A DNA stretch of 64,000 nt from Daedaleopsis sinensis (Eukaryota; Basidiomycota; Agaricomycetes; Polyporales; Polyporaceae), in contig CM066306.1 of assembly GCA_033807695.1 (NCBI GenBank), positions 2,976,001-3,040,000 of the forward strand. Direction: 5' to 3'. Shown piece after piece: positions 11,575 to 23,424 of this stretch; the first letter of the stretch is position 1, and each line of letters begins with the position of its first letter. The notes under the pieces are model-generated. The model worked only from the letters and a program-made list of their open reading frames with translations, had not been told where the DNA came from and did not search any database. A program made the translations under genes and the position numbers.

Positions 11575-14500
11575 ACAACCTAGGAGAAGAGGTGTATACT
11601 GATCATAGTAAGGAAGAGTAAGTACCAGGTCACCAACCAATGGTAAAGTGAACGGTCCCGGCCAGAAGTTGTATAACATCCCGGGAGATATACATACACA
11701 TGCAGCAATGACCTGACATCTGTTTGAAACGTAGGGTTGTTTCCCATCCGAAGAAGCGGAATGGAGCTGAGTTGGTCGGTGTACTAGCTGTGTGGGTCGC
11801 CGTGCAGAGCCATCTCCAGGCTCGACAACTGCCAAGAGGAGAGCCTAAGCGGGAGAGGGAGCCGGATGACTCCAACTCCAAATATACAGAGTGACATTAC
11901 GAACGAGTGCCGCCGCTATCCGCTTTCTTTGTTCCACGTAGCAAGATTGTGCGCGACACGCTTCACGTCGGTCCATATAACATACGGCCCATTGCGCGAA
12001 AGCTGAGCTTCCTACTAGTGACACTGACATAGGAGCAGGCACAAGGGCAGGAGGCTGTAGCCGAGGTCGGGCGGAGGAACGCCCGGCCGTACAGTAACAA
12101 CGGCGGGCGCAACGGTGACATGCGGGATGTAACTGCGTTGAGGCATGCGACGATCTTTGGCGGTGCATGCGCTTCATGGCGTTCAGAAGGGGGCGAAAAG
12201 AAACATACAACGGAGCAGGCAGAAGCGTGGCAAGCGTGCTTCGACGTTGGTGTTGAGGGCGCATGTGCTGTGTTATGACAGTTCGAAGTCGGGCGGAGGG
12301 GGACGTACGACGGAGCGTGCGCGAGAGCTAGGTGTGCGATGTAGTAGGGCGACGCCGAGAGGAAAGAGATCTGAGTAGGGGACTCTGTGCGACTGAGCAG
12401 AGGGAGTGGCAGGGCGAGCGGCAGTAGGATCAGGCCTGTGGTAAGCCAATAGGGTACATATGTCTCCTGCGAGCCACTCCAAACGAGCACTCTCCAACCA
12501 CCCGTAAGCAGTCAGAAAGTGGGACGGTCGGCCCCAGGGTGCGGTGTGCCAAGTACACGGATGCGCGAAAGCACCTGCGGTGCAGCGGCCCCTCGATCTT
12601 CCTCGTTGATCGCCCGAAACGGAGAAGGGCCTCCCTACACTGCTAGAGCCACAGGCATCCCCGTCACAGTGGAGTCGGAATGTAGTTCTGGTATTTCCAG
12701 GCTCATCCAGCAGTGCGTCGGACTCGGACGCACTGACAAGTCATGAGGCATGGTACCTTACATTTGCACAATGCGAGGTCAGCCTGGTGGTTGGAGAAGA
12801 TGAAGGAAAAGGCGGGTGGTCACTTACCGTAGGACTAGTAGCCAGTGCCGTCCCGCTGAGAGGGGAGGTCTGCACAGAGCTCACGGGTATTGTTTTCTAC
12901 GCGCGTGTCTATGTGTTCGCATCAGAGACCATATCAGAGCGTTGTACATGGGAGTTGAGGGGGGCAGGGAGGGCAACTCAGCGTCACGGTGAGCTACAGA
13001 AGGCGATGACGAGCGTTATGGGAATGGAGCGCGAGAAGAGTAGCGTACCCAGTACTGACCACTTAGATCGCGGATGGAGTGTGAGCTGCCATGAATCATG
13101 ATGCTTGCGATCCGGGTTACATCCTGCGGGGAGGAAGTTTGTCTCTCCGGCGCACACGTTCACCGGCTTCACCTCTTGCACGTCCACCGTGCCCCTTCCC
13201 GCCTCGCAAACATCACCGGACGCGGGCGCGTCAGAGACTCGGACTCAGAGTTCGTCTCCCTCCTCAACTTATCCAAACCCCGTGCTCTGCGCTCCTGACC
13301 GCGCCCTCGACCCTCCCTCATGAACGTGCACTTTGGGATCGGACCCCTCCCAGTACTTGCCGGCGATAGCAGCGGCTCGAACGAGAGCGCTACCGACGTC
13401 GCGCTCGAGGCGAGAGGGCGTACTGGCTGGCTGCGCTCCTCTCCCCACCTTCCCCGAGTGTAGGCAGCGGTGCTCGCGGAGATATCGTAGCGTTGGGTGT
13501 GGACTCTGTGGAGAAGCGGGCGACGCTGGTCCCGCACGCGCGAGGGCCATGTTCGGGATGACACCATCGCGAGGAATCTAGAGAGCGCGCTGAGGGGGAC
13601 GGTCGATGGACTGCGCGGTTTGAGTGGCAATCGTGGCTCTCCTGTGCGCATTCGTGGCCGTCCTAGGTGAATTCCTAGGCGGGCCGGAGGCTCTCTTTGC
13701 CGTGTTAGTGCGGATAGTACTATTGGCAGCCGGTGAATTAGGTGCTTGGGGATCTGGTGCGATGTGTTCGGTCACCCACACTGAGTCTCGAGCACTGCAT
13801 AACATGACATTGGTGTGCAACAACATCTCTGCACTGGACTTCGTGTTATCGCGGGGCCGTCTTCAATGAGCTTCGCTCCTCGTACCTCGCGAACGTCGGC
13901 AACAACCGCAGCCTGCTCTTCACCTTACTATTCTCCGCTGTCTTCCATCAGCTCGTTGTCCCGGACCTCCGAGGGCATCGTCGACTAGGTCGCCTGCGAG
14001 ACGAGAAAAAAGCAATCAGGTAAATCCGAGTGAACATAGAGGAGAAATGCGGGCTACAGACCTTTCACCTCCGAGACGTCGCTGTCCTCTGTCTCCTGGT
14101 CGCTCTCGGCAGCCGCGGACGGTCGATTCTTTGAGGCGGACCCCATCTATCGCTGTCGCTCTCTTCGACCGTCGCTTCAACTAGTTCCACATCCTCTTGC
14201 TGTCCGTCGCCGTCCGATTTGGGAGCGGATTCCACGTCCGAGGGGCTTTCCCCCGCGGAGTCGGACGCATTGCGTCTGCCCTCGCAGTTCGCGGCATTCG
14301 GGTTCTCTTTCTCATGTTTAGCGCAAAGTACGCGTGTGAAATGCCTCGTCGGCGGACACATACATACGAGTCCGCACGTTGCAGCCAGAATCGCCCCTCC
14401 TTGATGGGCGCGGACGCCGAGAGGGACTCGGTGACATCGTGCGCCAGGTGTGTGCCCTCGAGAGAGGGCTGCATCACGCTCGTGCCCTTTGACTTCGGGT

Positions 14501-14861
14501 TCTTCGAGTTCAACTTGCACACGAACTAGTAGAGAATGTGTGAGAGCGTGTTGAGCGAGAAGTTGGGGGAGTTCGTGACGAGCGAGGAGGTGAACTGCTG
14601 GCAGGCGTGAAGGGAGATCGTGGGGTGGTGGTACTGGAGCGGAATCTGTTAGGTATGTCCTGTGAGGGAGGAGGAGGAGGATGGTATTTAGGGAAGTTGG
14701 AACGAGGTCGATATGACTACGGGACCAGATCATAGCCGCCCGCGACAGTTCTCCCCCGGGCCGTGCCCCGGGATGTCGTGGCGTCAGTTCTATGTCAAAC
14801 TCAGAGTTAGCGAGTCAAAATACTGAGCGACGTCGTAATATATCGTACTTGCGACCCGAAG
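11575..14861. other. No supportable gene; GC-rich overlapping frames
   Basis: Many antiparallel frames occur (for example 13169-13651 and 14065-14733 on minus, 11845-12490 on minus). They are Arg/Ser/Pro-rich, overlap one another and show no domain. The minus-strand stretch about 14070-14330 is Asp/Glu/Ser-rich with a basic end and could be a remnant tail exon, but nothing anchors it. Confidence 0.4.
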
Positions 14862-17354
14862 TCACGACAATCCTTGTACTACCCTATCGAACACATCCCA
14901 AGCGTTGGACAGATTAATCGAAGGTGATCCCATTGAGACATAGACTGCGTCAGCCATAGCCTGAAATTCATCATCCACAAAAGCATACGCCTCTTTGCGA
15001 CCGATCTCGCCGTTGATCTCCTCTCTCAATTCATGGACAAGCTCCATCCGAACCTTGATGGAACAATCTTTGGCGGTCCCGCGAACTGCATCGGGTGCTA
15101 GCATCATGTGGCGTGGAGATGTTCCCGATGGAAGAGCCTTATCGTGTTGAGTGCGGATGCGGTGGTTGTTCCAATATTCGCGGAAGAGATCCAGACGTTC
15201 CTGGAGGAGAGGAGGCCACAGCCAATTGAAAACATTCCTGCACCAGATCTTATTGATATCGAACATAGTATTGATAGCGAGCCGTCTACACCAAGGGGTT
15301 TTCCTCCCCGGTTTTAAAACCGAGGGGAGGATTAACCCCCCTCCCCATCACCGCCCATCACGCGGCTAGAACCCGCTGGCGCGCTTGTCTCAGTCTTAGT
15401 GCTCAGTGTGATCAGCGCGCCGCAGGCTCTGAGCGCACTGATCATCCCGTCCGCCGTTGGCTTTAATGCTCAGCGCTCAGCCTGCAGGCTGCTGCCAGCT
15501 CGCCCGCCATCCACGCTCCTCGCTCCCTCAGCGGTGGCCGAGACAGATACGATGGGAGGACCGCGAGAGAGCTCGCGAGAGTCGTACACTCGCGCCACTC
15601 GCGTCTGTCCCGCCGCCCGGCACCCACCTGCTGCAATCGCTCGCGCGCAGCGGCGAGCAGATAGTGGAGTTCATCTCCGTGCGCGAGTACGTGCCCTTGT
15701 GCACGACCGCGTCGACGCGCGCGGCATTGAGCGTGGTCGCGAGCGCATTCGCCACGTTGCCCACAACGCAATAGTCTGTCGGGCCAGAGCCGCGTCTCGT
15801 ACGTCTCGGCCACGCCTGCCGGGTTCGCTGGGCTTAGCCCCCCGCCGTCCGTCATGGCGCTCAGCCCGCCCACCGCCAGCTCTGCTCAGCCTGTGCGAGT
15901 CGGCGGCGGGGAGAGAGAGACGCGGGGAGGGCTCAGAGAGACACTGAGTCGAGGCAGGCGGGCGTTCAGCCGAGGCGGGCGGCGGGCGACACGGCGGGCG
16001 GGGAGGGGCGGGGGGAGAGGAGACAGGCGCGGAGAGGGTAAGACAGCGGGTTCTAGGCGACTGATGGGCGGTGATGGGAGGAGGGATATTCTTCCCCTCG
16101 GTTTTAAAACCAGGGAAGAATATCCCTTGGTGTATACTCTACTGATAGCGAATGGTGCACTCACACATGGACTTGAATATCTTCTTTGAAATGCTCCTTC
16201 GCACCTTCCTTGATCACCGCACCGATATTGAGACCCTCTCCATCGCGGAACCAGTGCCAAAAGGCCTCAATGGGTGTGTTGTGGACACTGGACACCGCTA
16301 AGTGCGAGGGCCACTCGTCCTCTTGGAACTCTGGGGCGGCATCCTCCCTATCAAGTACCATGAGGGTCAATATATATTGATCAGAGTTAGCAATGGAAAC
16401 GTGCCTCAGACGTTTTTGGAAATCAGCCATCTTCCCGACCTCCGAACCTTTGTCACTAACGAGTGTAATCGGAATACCTATCAGGGACCACCCGAAGATC
16501 AACCATAGTACCACCAAAGAGTGCGCAAACGAGCAGAGTACTCACAACCCTGAGTCTCAACGACGTCTAAGTAGATATGACCGCAAACTTCGGCAAGGCG
16601 CACGTTAGGAGCCGTGAGCAACAAGATCAAGAAGGACGAGTATTGGTCCTTCCAGCCGTATACAGGAAGAGTGACCGATCCCATTCGCAGGCCGAATTTC
16701 GCTAGCTTCTCGTGGCCATCCACATGTTGTTGGTGGAATGGTCCAAGGCAATCTAAGCTGGCACGTGCTATGTCGGAGCGGATGCGTCCAGGGAAACGCT
16801 TGTCGAATTCTTTGTCGAAATGGTCGTGGTATAACACACGAACAGTATCTCTATTGACCATCAGTCTGAATTGTTCCATATATACCGTATATGCGTACCT
16901 TGGAGCCAAAATATTGACGTTTGCCATCCTCTGTCGGATCTGACCAACACCCCATGTGCCCAAAGGATCGTCCCCTTTAATATCGACCAAGGCTTGTGCT
17001 ATAGTTTGGACATCCATCGCCGGTTTGCGCACTGAGGGGATCCTAAGCCTCTTCCGGATTTTGAATAGAGTAGTCCGTCTACGGCGGTGTCAAAGGATCT
17101 GCGATAGTGAAACAATATTGAAGCTATCGCTCACCTGATGATCAGTCCCTCTGCTGCTAGTCTTGCGATCTGCTCACTATCTTTAAGACCGCTGCCGTTA
17201 TTCTCTTTAGCGAATTGAAGGAAGAGCGATCGCAGAGTCTCGTCGTCCAGATCTAAAATACGCCGTAAGGGATGGCACCATTACGCCATGTTAGAGCTAT
17301 TGGGAACGCACATTTCTTCTCCCCATACTGGTTGTTTCCTTGGGGGTTTGTCAT
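14862..17354 (-). CDS. Integrase-core (rve-like) domain protein, intact, with a MITE in intron 4
   Basis: Five exons, complement(14862-15237, 16165-16477, 16546-17078, 17135-17252, 17312-17354), give a 460-aa protein with all phases closing. The start ATG at 17354 is the one whose short first exon splices in phase onto exon 2. The product belongs to the integrase-catalytic-core family common in basidiomycetes: an N-terminal helical region (LAAEGLIIRRTTLFKIRKRL), then HVDGHEKL with D174, LVSDKGSE with D240, and HNTPIEAFWHWFRD with E302, i.e. a complete DDE triad. The C-terminal WLWPPLLQERLD and EYWNNHRIR signatures follow. I see no LTRs, protease or RT beside it, so this is a stand-alone gene of transposase ancestry and not a retrotransposon piece. 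Whether it still cuts DNA is unknown. Intron 4 (15238-16164) is 927 nt because of the MITE; the others are 50-70 nt. Confidence 0.85.
15280..16142. mobile_element. hAT-like foldback MITE, copy 2, inside an intron
   Basis: This 863-bp element is flanked by the exact 8-bp repeat tgatagcg at 15272-15279 and 16143-16150. Its left end AGCCGTCTACACCAAGG matches that of copy 1 at 1499, and its right end reads CCTTGGTGTATAC. Both termini contain GGTTTTAAAACC palindromes and CATCACCGCCCATC in opposite orientation. The interior is GC-rich, with no transposase. It lies wholly inside intron 4 of the integrase-core gene and leaves donor, acceptor and likely branch region in place. Confidence 0.85.
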
Positions 17355-19896
17355 ACAGCTAGAGGGGCTATGGTGATCTCAGTAGGACAACTTCAAGTTG
17401 TGAGCGTTGAGACTTGGTTGAGAGTCGAGACTCGAGACCAATACAACTTGAAGGCGCCCCGACGGTTGTCGTGGGAGAGTTGGGAGCGCCTTTTAAACTT
17501 GAACTTGAACTTGAACCTGAACATTCGCTGACACTTGAAACTTTTTTGTAACCTCCGAGTCTGCTGCTTAGCTTATGAGGTACTCCGCCTATGAATATTT
17601 AGGTACGGCATCTATATAGCTTATACATGTGTCGCAACGGTGAAAAATAGACCTGGCGGCCAAGAAACCCACATAAAGTATCTCTCGGTTCACATCACAT
17701 TTGCAGGGTGGCTGTCTATGGACGTGTCGACATCTTTCATTAATCGCTGCTACTGTCCAGCAGTACTTTGTGAAGCAAGTCAGTATAGGTTGTTTGGGTC
17801 ATCAAAGTCGTTACACACTAACGTGAATACACAGTACAGGCGGCCGCCCAAATCTGAGGACGGACCCATGCAGGACGCTCCCTGGCCAGGGAGTGCAGTG
17901 TGTACTATACTAGTACGCGGTTCACATTCCCGCCAGACTCGGAGTACGCGCATTGAACGTATAATCTTCTTGGACCTCTTGGTTGCCGACGCGTGGTAGG
18001 TTGGTGTTCCGACTCTTCGTATGTTCGATACTCCGTTGTCACTTCAAGTTCGCAGAGCGTGATGACAGGAAATCCGTTTATCATTTTTACTAGGACCTTA
18101 TCGGATGTCGGTTTCTGACTCGGACATATTTCCTCACCAGCCGCTATTCCGTCGAATTCCGCGCACCCGCGCACCCCTCCTCCGGGTTTTACGTTGGAGT
18201 CCCGTTTCGCCTGGAGATATGTGCTGGAAGTCGTAGCGAAGCAGCCATAGTGGTTCCGTCCAAGTCGTCGGAGGCCACATTGAGCTCGACATCAAATTGT
18301 ACTACAAACTCAAGATCCCGATCCGGAACGCTGCTGCGGCACAGGAAGACATCCAAACCGCGCTGTCTGCCTATGACAGCGTGCGACGGTTGTGCTACAA
18401 ACGCTAGCAAGGTATGTTGCATTGGACGGTTTGAACCCCTCCGCGATGCCCTCTCACCCTCATCGCCGTCACGGTATACTATTGCACACAGCCCGACATC
18501 TTCAGACTGCAGTGGGAAAGGCCCCCTGTATCTGTATTCGCGGATGCATAGTACCACTCGTCGGCAAACAAGATCCACGACGGCGTGCGCGCAAAGATTA
18601 TCGAGGTGACGGGGTCACAGACGCGACGAGCTCGACATCTTCCGTCGTCATTGGGACTGTGTTGCAAGATCCCCACGGGCGCAGGCAGGATGACCATCCA
18701 CGCTTCCAGGCATGAGCCGCCCTCGCCTGCGCCCGTGGGGATCTCGCAACACAGTCCCAATGACGACGATCCCTATCACACCTCTATTCCCTCCAGCGCG
18801 GTGTCCCAAGCGGCCGATGACGGTGGCGAGCGCGTACGAGGAGCACGAGTTCTGCTTCTGTTATGCGACGACACACTCGGCGCCGATGCATGCAAGCCCA
18901 GTATACCCACCCCGGTATTCGATTTCAGCACACATACATTTTTGCACTCGCATCCATGCTCAACGTCTATCAATTGCTCGTAGTTCGTCGCCTACTGTTC
19001 GCTTTAGGTCTGCTCCTCTGCTTGCCGTCCATGTTCTTCACTACGTAACGCTCAAAATCCCGTCCCTAACGTATCTTTCCCGTGTTATCCCTCCTTATTT
19101 CCTCTCTGCCTCTGCCCCACAAATCCGGTTATACCTCCCGCCCATTGTCCTCGTTGCATTTTAAGCTGTCATTAACTATCTCGAGGGTTTATCGTGCCCC
19201 GCTGCCTTTGAGAGAGGCCGCTTCGAGAATAATATCGGGGTGACCTTCAAGACAGACCTGAGTAGATCGAGACATATGCGCTCGGGGCTTATGGAACATT
19301 TCTATCGGGCGATCAAAAGTTTACGCTTGGTATATATGCTCTATCCTACAGATTACCATCAATGGCGCTGGTTACTTCCCGCAAGGTCCCGGAGCAGCTA
19401 GTAGTATAGGCACTGACACGTCTAGCTAGAATTTTTGAACATAGATGTCTACTACGTCGTAAGTGACGTACATTGAGATTCTGTACTTCAAGTACTTGCC
19501 CGATCGATATGCGAGTTTGGTACTCTACTAATCGGTGCAAAACCCAACACGACTCCCCTAGTAATGACCAACTTTACTATGACTTCGAGTCGGAAAGCCA
19601 CGAATCGGGACAAGATGCAGCAGTATAGAAATGGTGATAGCGAAGCGACGACATGAACTGAATGAGGCGTTTGTAATTATGAACTGTATAGCTGTAGAGA
19701 ACATGATAGGCTGTGCAGAGAATATTTCTACGGGGTAAGTAGGTTGAGCCGGGACAAGATGCAACATCAGACGAGATAATGATGCCAGAATGGACGGGTA
19801 TAATGCAGCGTTCAAACAAGAGTTATGGGGGAGATCTTGGGTAGACACATCAACTTAGGCGGAGAGTGCCGTAAATCTCGAAAACTTCGTCGACAC
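17355..19896. other. No confident gene; contains a hairpin and a TTGAAC microsatellite
   Basis: Minus frames at 17905-18174, 18189-18578 and 18479-18760 are moderately long, and one contains a plausible ILFADEWYYASA segment, but I cannot link them into an exon chain or name a family. About four copies of the hexamer TTGAAC lie near 17498-17520. The stretch 19700-19860 is the 3' flank shared with the second alpha-kinase copy (35770-35930). Confidence 0.4.
18644..18767. repeat. 43-nt inverted repeat with 38-nt loop
   Basis: Left arm 18644-18686 (starts GTCGTCATTGGGACTGTG) and right arm 18725-18767 are reverse complements with about one mismatch. The loop is 18687-18724. The hairpin would be very stable in RNA or single-stranded DNA. 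It is not part of any gene I can call. Confidence 0.85.
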
Positions 19897-22283
19897 TTAT
19901 ACTCCGTGCTGGCCGCCGTTAGCTGGATGGTATGACGCTATGGTCGCATTCAAAGTCTCTTGGAGAGCACCCATCGATGCCAGCTTGAGGTCACGGCATA
20001 TAGGGGTGCACGTATGATTGTCGATGAAATTTTGAATTCCCTCGACTCCAAGGTCCCCTAAACCCGAGAACCTATCTCGGAGTCATCAGTCACCCTACAG
20101 TGCGATCGGGAATATCATTACGAACCCATTGAGAGTGTGAGTCACAGGATCGAACAGTGTCACTGCGTCAACGTCCTTTGCGTCGACGGAGCCTGCATTG
20201 CAGTAGAGTCGCATGATTGAGTCAATCGGTGAACAAGACAGATATTCCACGCACCTTGCACATCCGCGAAGATGTACTGGCAGGCTGTTCTTTCTGCAAC
20301 GTAGTGCACAAAAGCCGCCATTGTCGCATTCGCGGGATTAGTCTCTCTCGCCTCGTTCGGAATTCCAGAGTATTTGTGGACGGTGATGTCTCGGCGATAG
20401 GGCTCAACTAGATAGATGTCCGTCGTCTCTGCAACCTCATCATCACCAAGGCGGTCGCTACAGATCTTGGCGAGAAACGCGTCCGTGACCGAGAACTCTG
20501 ACAAAGTATCTCCCTCAACGGAAAAGAGACGATAAACTAGGACAGAACAGCGGCTCACTGGCGATATCCACCGGATTTCGATCTTGGCTGCCTTTCGCGT
20601 CTTTCACAAATTCCTGGTAGAAGAAGCCCATCCTCTTCAGCCTTACAAGATCGCCGGTCAAAATATTTGTCGCCAGGTCGAGAGTGACGTCAATCCCGGG
20701 TCCGGCATTCTTGACCTTCTTGGCGACGTATTGGCAATCGCCGATGGTGAGCTGGAGATTTATTATCAGCTTGGTTTCGGAGTAGAGGGAGTTATAGTTA
20801 CCCGGAAGACATCCTTCGTACGCCCAACATCCTCTTCACTGATCTGCATGGGCTTTTTATCTATACAGCCCTTCTCCATCGAGTCTATCTCCATAAGTTC
20901 CGGGAGGAGTGTACCGGGTTCGATCAAACAGATGGTTCGCCGTAGGCTTATACCTTTAACGGACCGTACCGGATACAAGTTTCCCCCTGCTAGGGAGCGA
21001 GGCGAAACACCAGAAGGCGCGAGACTCGTGTCGACTGAGTAGATCTCGCTTGAGATGACATTGCTCGGTGATACTTAAAAACCCCGACTTACGTCGAGTG
21101 CGTTTAGACTGAATATCGGTTTCCTCATTGTCCATTCGGACATTCTTCCTCTTGCGTCGTGATGGTGTGTGAGGTGTTCCATTGTCATCCTTATCCACAT
21201 TATGTTAGCACGCGGATAACAGTGCGATACCCATTCAACATGAGCTGCCAAACTCACGTCAATGTAAACGAATACCTCGACTGAGAAAGCACGGGGAACT
21301 ATGATCGGACCAGGCCCGCGGCTCTTCCTCTTGATGGACGGCATAGGAGTGTCCGGCGGTACAATATATGTGTCTCTGAGATCCGATGATTGGTGTTTTG
21401 TGAACCATTCCTCGATCGTGAGACCATAGTCATCGCTAGGGAAAGTCACATTTCTTGGGAGACGGAGCTCGGTTCTGTCCCTACCAGCATAGGTAGTCAG
21501 TTTGCTTTGCCGCACTCGAGTCACAGATAGCCTCCGAACAAATTAAGCGTCGAGCGGTAGGCTTTGAGCCACTTGGCGCCAACCAATGCTGATAGCTTGG
21601 TATGGAGCTCTAAAGACTTGCAATGAGGTTGGAACAAACAAGAGTCTGAAAGTGTGATTTTACCGGCTAACGTCATGTTGCTATGACAAGGTTCGACTGA
21701 CTTGCCCAATCGGGAATCCGTGGACTTCGGAAGATCACTTCTTCTGCACTGAAACTGCACCATAAACGTATCATTCGGGTCTCCATGCCCCGCTTGTACG
21801 TTACGAAGAGCGGCCAGTTCCGCAATCGCTGTCGTCGCACCGACCAGTTCACGGTTGGTCGAGAGACGCAACCTAGCCTCCATCCGACCTCGCCGGACGA
21901 GAGCGTTGGCATTTGGAAGGCCATTCAATGCTGCGGTTGGTATCAAGCCATGCTTAAAAGGCGAGTTAAATAAGATTGCCATGTTACCGAGACGCTTGCA
22001 TGTGCCACATGGGTCTTGGATTGAAGGGCCGGTTAACCCACATTCGCGGCATTGGACATAGTTCTGTGAAATATCCGATCGCATACAATACTGTCTTATC
22101 CTGGAGAGAACCACTCACATTTCTGATGTCGTCTTTCTCCTGTTGCGAGGCAGCGTCAAGTATCTTCTGACACATGTTGCATAATCCCGACGAAGTTTTT
22201 CGAGGGAAGTTACCGCCGCATCCATCGCCCGAGTTATCTTCTCCGCCGCAAAGTGTCTCCGGATCGTCCGGCATGGGGTCCAT
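19897..22283 (-). CDS. Alpha-type protein kinase, copy 1
   Basis: A multi-exon gene from ATG at 22283 to TAA at 19897-19899. Exon 1 (22283-22119) and exon 2 (from 22063) give a Cys-rich N-terminus: C-x-GE...GCGGNFPRKTSSGLCNMC, then YVQCRECG...DPCGTC. These fit the zinc-binding-type heads of fungal alpha-kinase proteins. A variable middle with a basic SRRKRK stretch follows (about 21140-21200). The kinase part contains RRTICLIEPG, EEDVGRTKDVFRV, LKRMGFFYQEF, YLVEPYRR, FVHYVAERTACQYIFADVQG and, at the C-terminus, GDLGVEGIQNFIDNHTC...C, the conserved alpha-kinase end. One intron, 20537-20591 (55 nt), begins GC instead of GT. A paralogue with the same architecture is at 36008-38424. The substrate is unknown. 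The gene is divergent from 22495-23424 across 211 bp. Confidence 0.85.
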
Positions 22284-22494
22284 GGGAGCAAGCCAGAGAC
22301 ATGCAGCAACTACTAAAGGAGAGTGAGTTCTCGTCGTCGTCGGGAGCTGGGAGATGAGCGCTAAATCCCGCGCCCGGGTGAATCCGTTTGGCTCGGAGCC
22401 GGAATCGAAATGACTCGATGCTGCTGCATGAGTCCACCTAGTATGCCGAGTCCCCCACCGTCACCCTCCTGTAGACTCCCTCAGTTAACCAACC
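22284..22494. promoter_or_regulatory. Bidirectional promoter interval
   Basis: This 211-bp gap separates the start codons of the divergent alpha-kinase gene (minus) and the small Cys-finger gene (plus). Both promoters must lie here or inside the 5' ends of the genes. No clear TATA box was seen. Confidence 0.5.
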
Positions 22495-23424
22495 ATGCAG
22501 TCGTCCGGCAAAAGCAACTCAGCATATCCATTCTCCCTGTCAACAAGACCTCTCCTACCTAACATCTCTCGAGACACCTCTTCTGGCCGTGTTCCATCCG
22601 GGCGAGTCTCCCAGACTCATATGGCCCTAGGGAGTAGTTCAGTGGTCGGAGGAGAGCCTTCCCCGCGCGTCCTCATCCAACGCGTTGAGACTCTGTCACC
22701 GAGCTCGCAAGGGCTCGCATCACCAGACTGCGCGCTGCCATCGATGAACCAGCGCGCTGATTCAGCCCCTCCCAACACAGCCCTCCCTCCAATGCGGCTA
22801 GCCCCTGTACACCCGTCGTCAGCTGCGAATGAGCAGCAAGAGTCCTATGTCCCAAATATCGGACCAGACGTGTTGCAACGTGAAGGTACTGTTGGTGTTT
22901 TGACCTGATCTGTTGTTTTATCCTAACATCAGAGACGCTTTGCAGTGTCCAAGAAAAGGAAGCGAATCGAGATCGAAGAAGTTGACTTAGCGGGAGGTGT
23001 AGAAGGTACTCACCGATCGTTCGTATGCCTGTTTGGTTACTCACTATTGATTTCTCTAGCCGACGACGAAGGAGATGGCTCGGGACGGGCATTTTTGCAT
23101 GGACCCAATCAAGAAGTGATGTATGAACCTGCTCACAACATCCCTCGCGGTGAGTCATTTGCTCTTATGTGCACAATCATTATACTAATAGATCCGTGGA
23201 CTCCAGGACATGCCGTCGACCTCTCGACGCTCGGGCTAGCTCAGGAAATGCCTCATCCTCCGTACCCCTTCGTTCTACTCCAGTCCTTAACCCGTGGGGG
23301 TGGGATCACTGAAGAACAGTTGTTGTCTTGCATTTGCCAGTGTCGTGGGTGCCACAAGTTCTTCTCCACGTCGGCCTTCTTCAACGGCCATGTGAACATG
23401 TGTCCCGGGTTTTCTTTGTCATAG
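22495..23424 (+). CDS. Small nuclear-type protein with CxC-x2-C...H finger, paralogue B
   Basis: Four exons, 22495-22885, 22946-23005, 23060-23149 and 23207-23424, encode 252 aa. All introns are GT-AG and phases close exactly. Function is unknown. Exon 1 is Ser/Pro-rich and ends SSAANEQQESYVPNIGPD. Exon 2 starts SKKRKRIEIEE. Exon 3 starts with ADDEGDGSG. Exon 4 has HAVDLSTLGLAQEMPHP, LLSCICQCRGCHKFF and NGHVNMC, a probable CxCx2C/H/C metal site. Splice phases and motifs match the gene at 10451-11574. This copy is head-to-head with an alpha-kinase gene, whereas the other is not. The start at 22495 is the first ATG of the homologous exon. Confidence 0.8.

Noticed and set aside
20530..20610. Shared frameshift in both alpha-kinase copies
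   Set aside because: A 55-nt intron (GT-AG in copy 2, GC-AG in copy 1) restores the frame in both, so no frameshift is needed.
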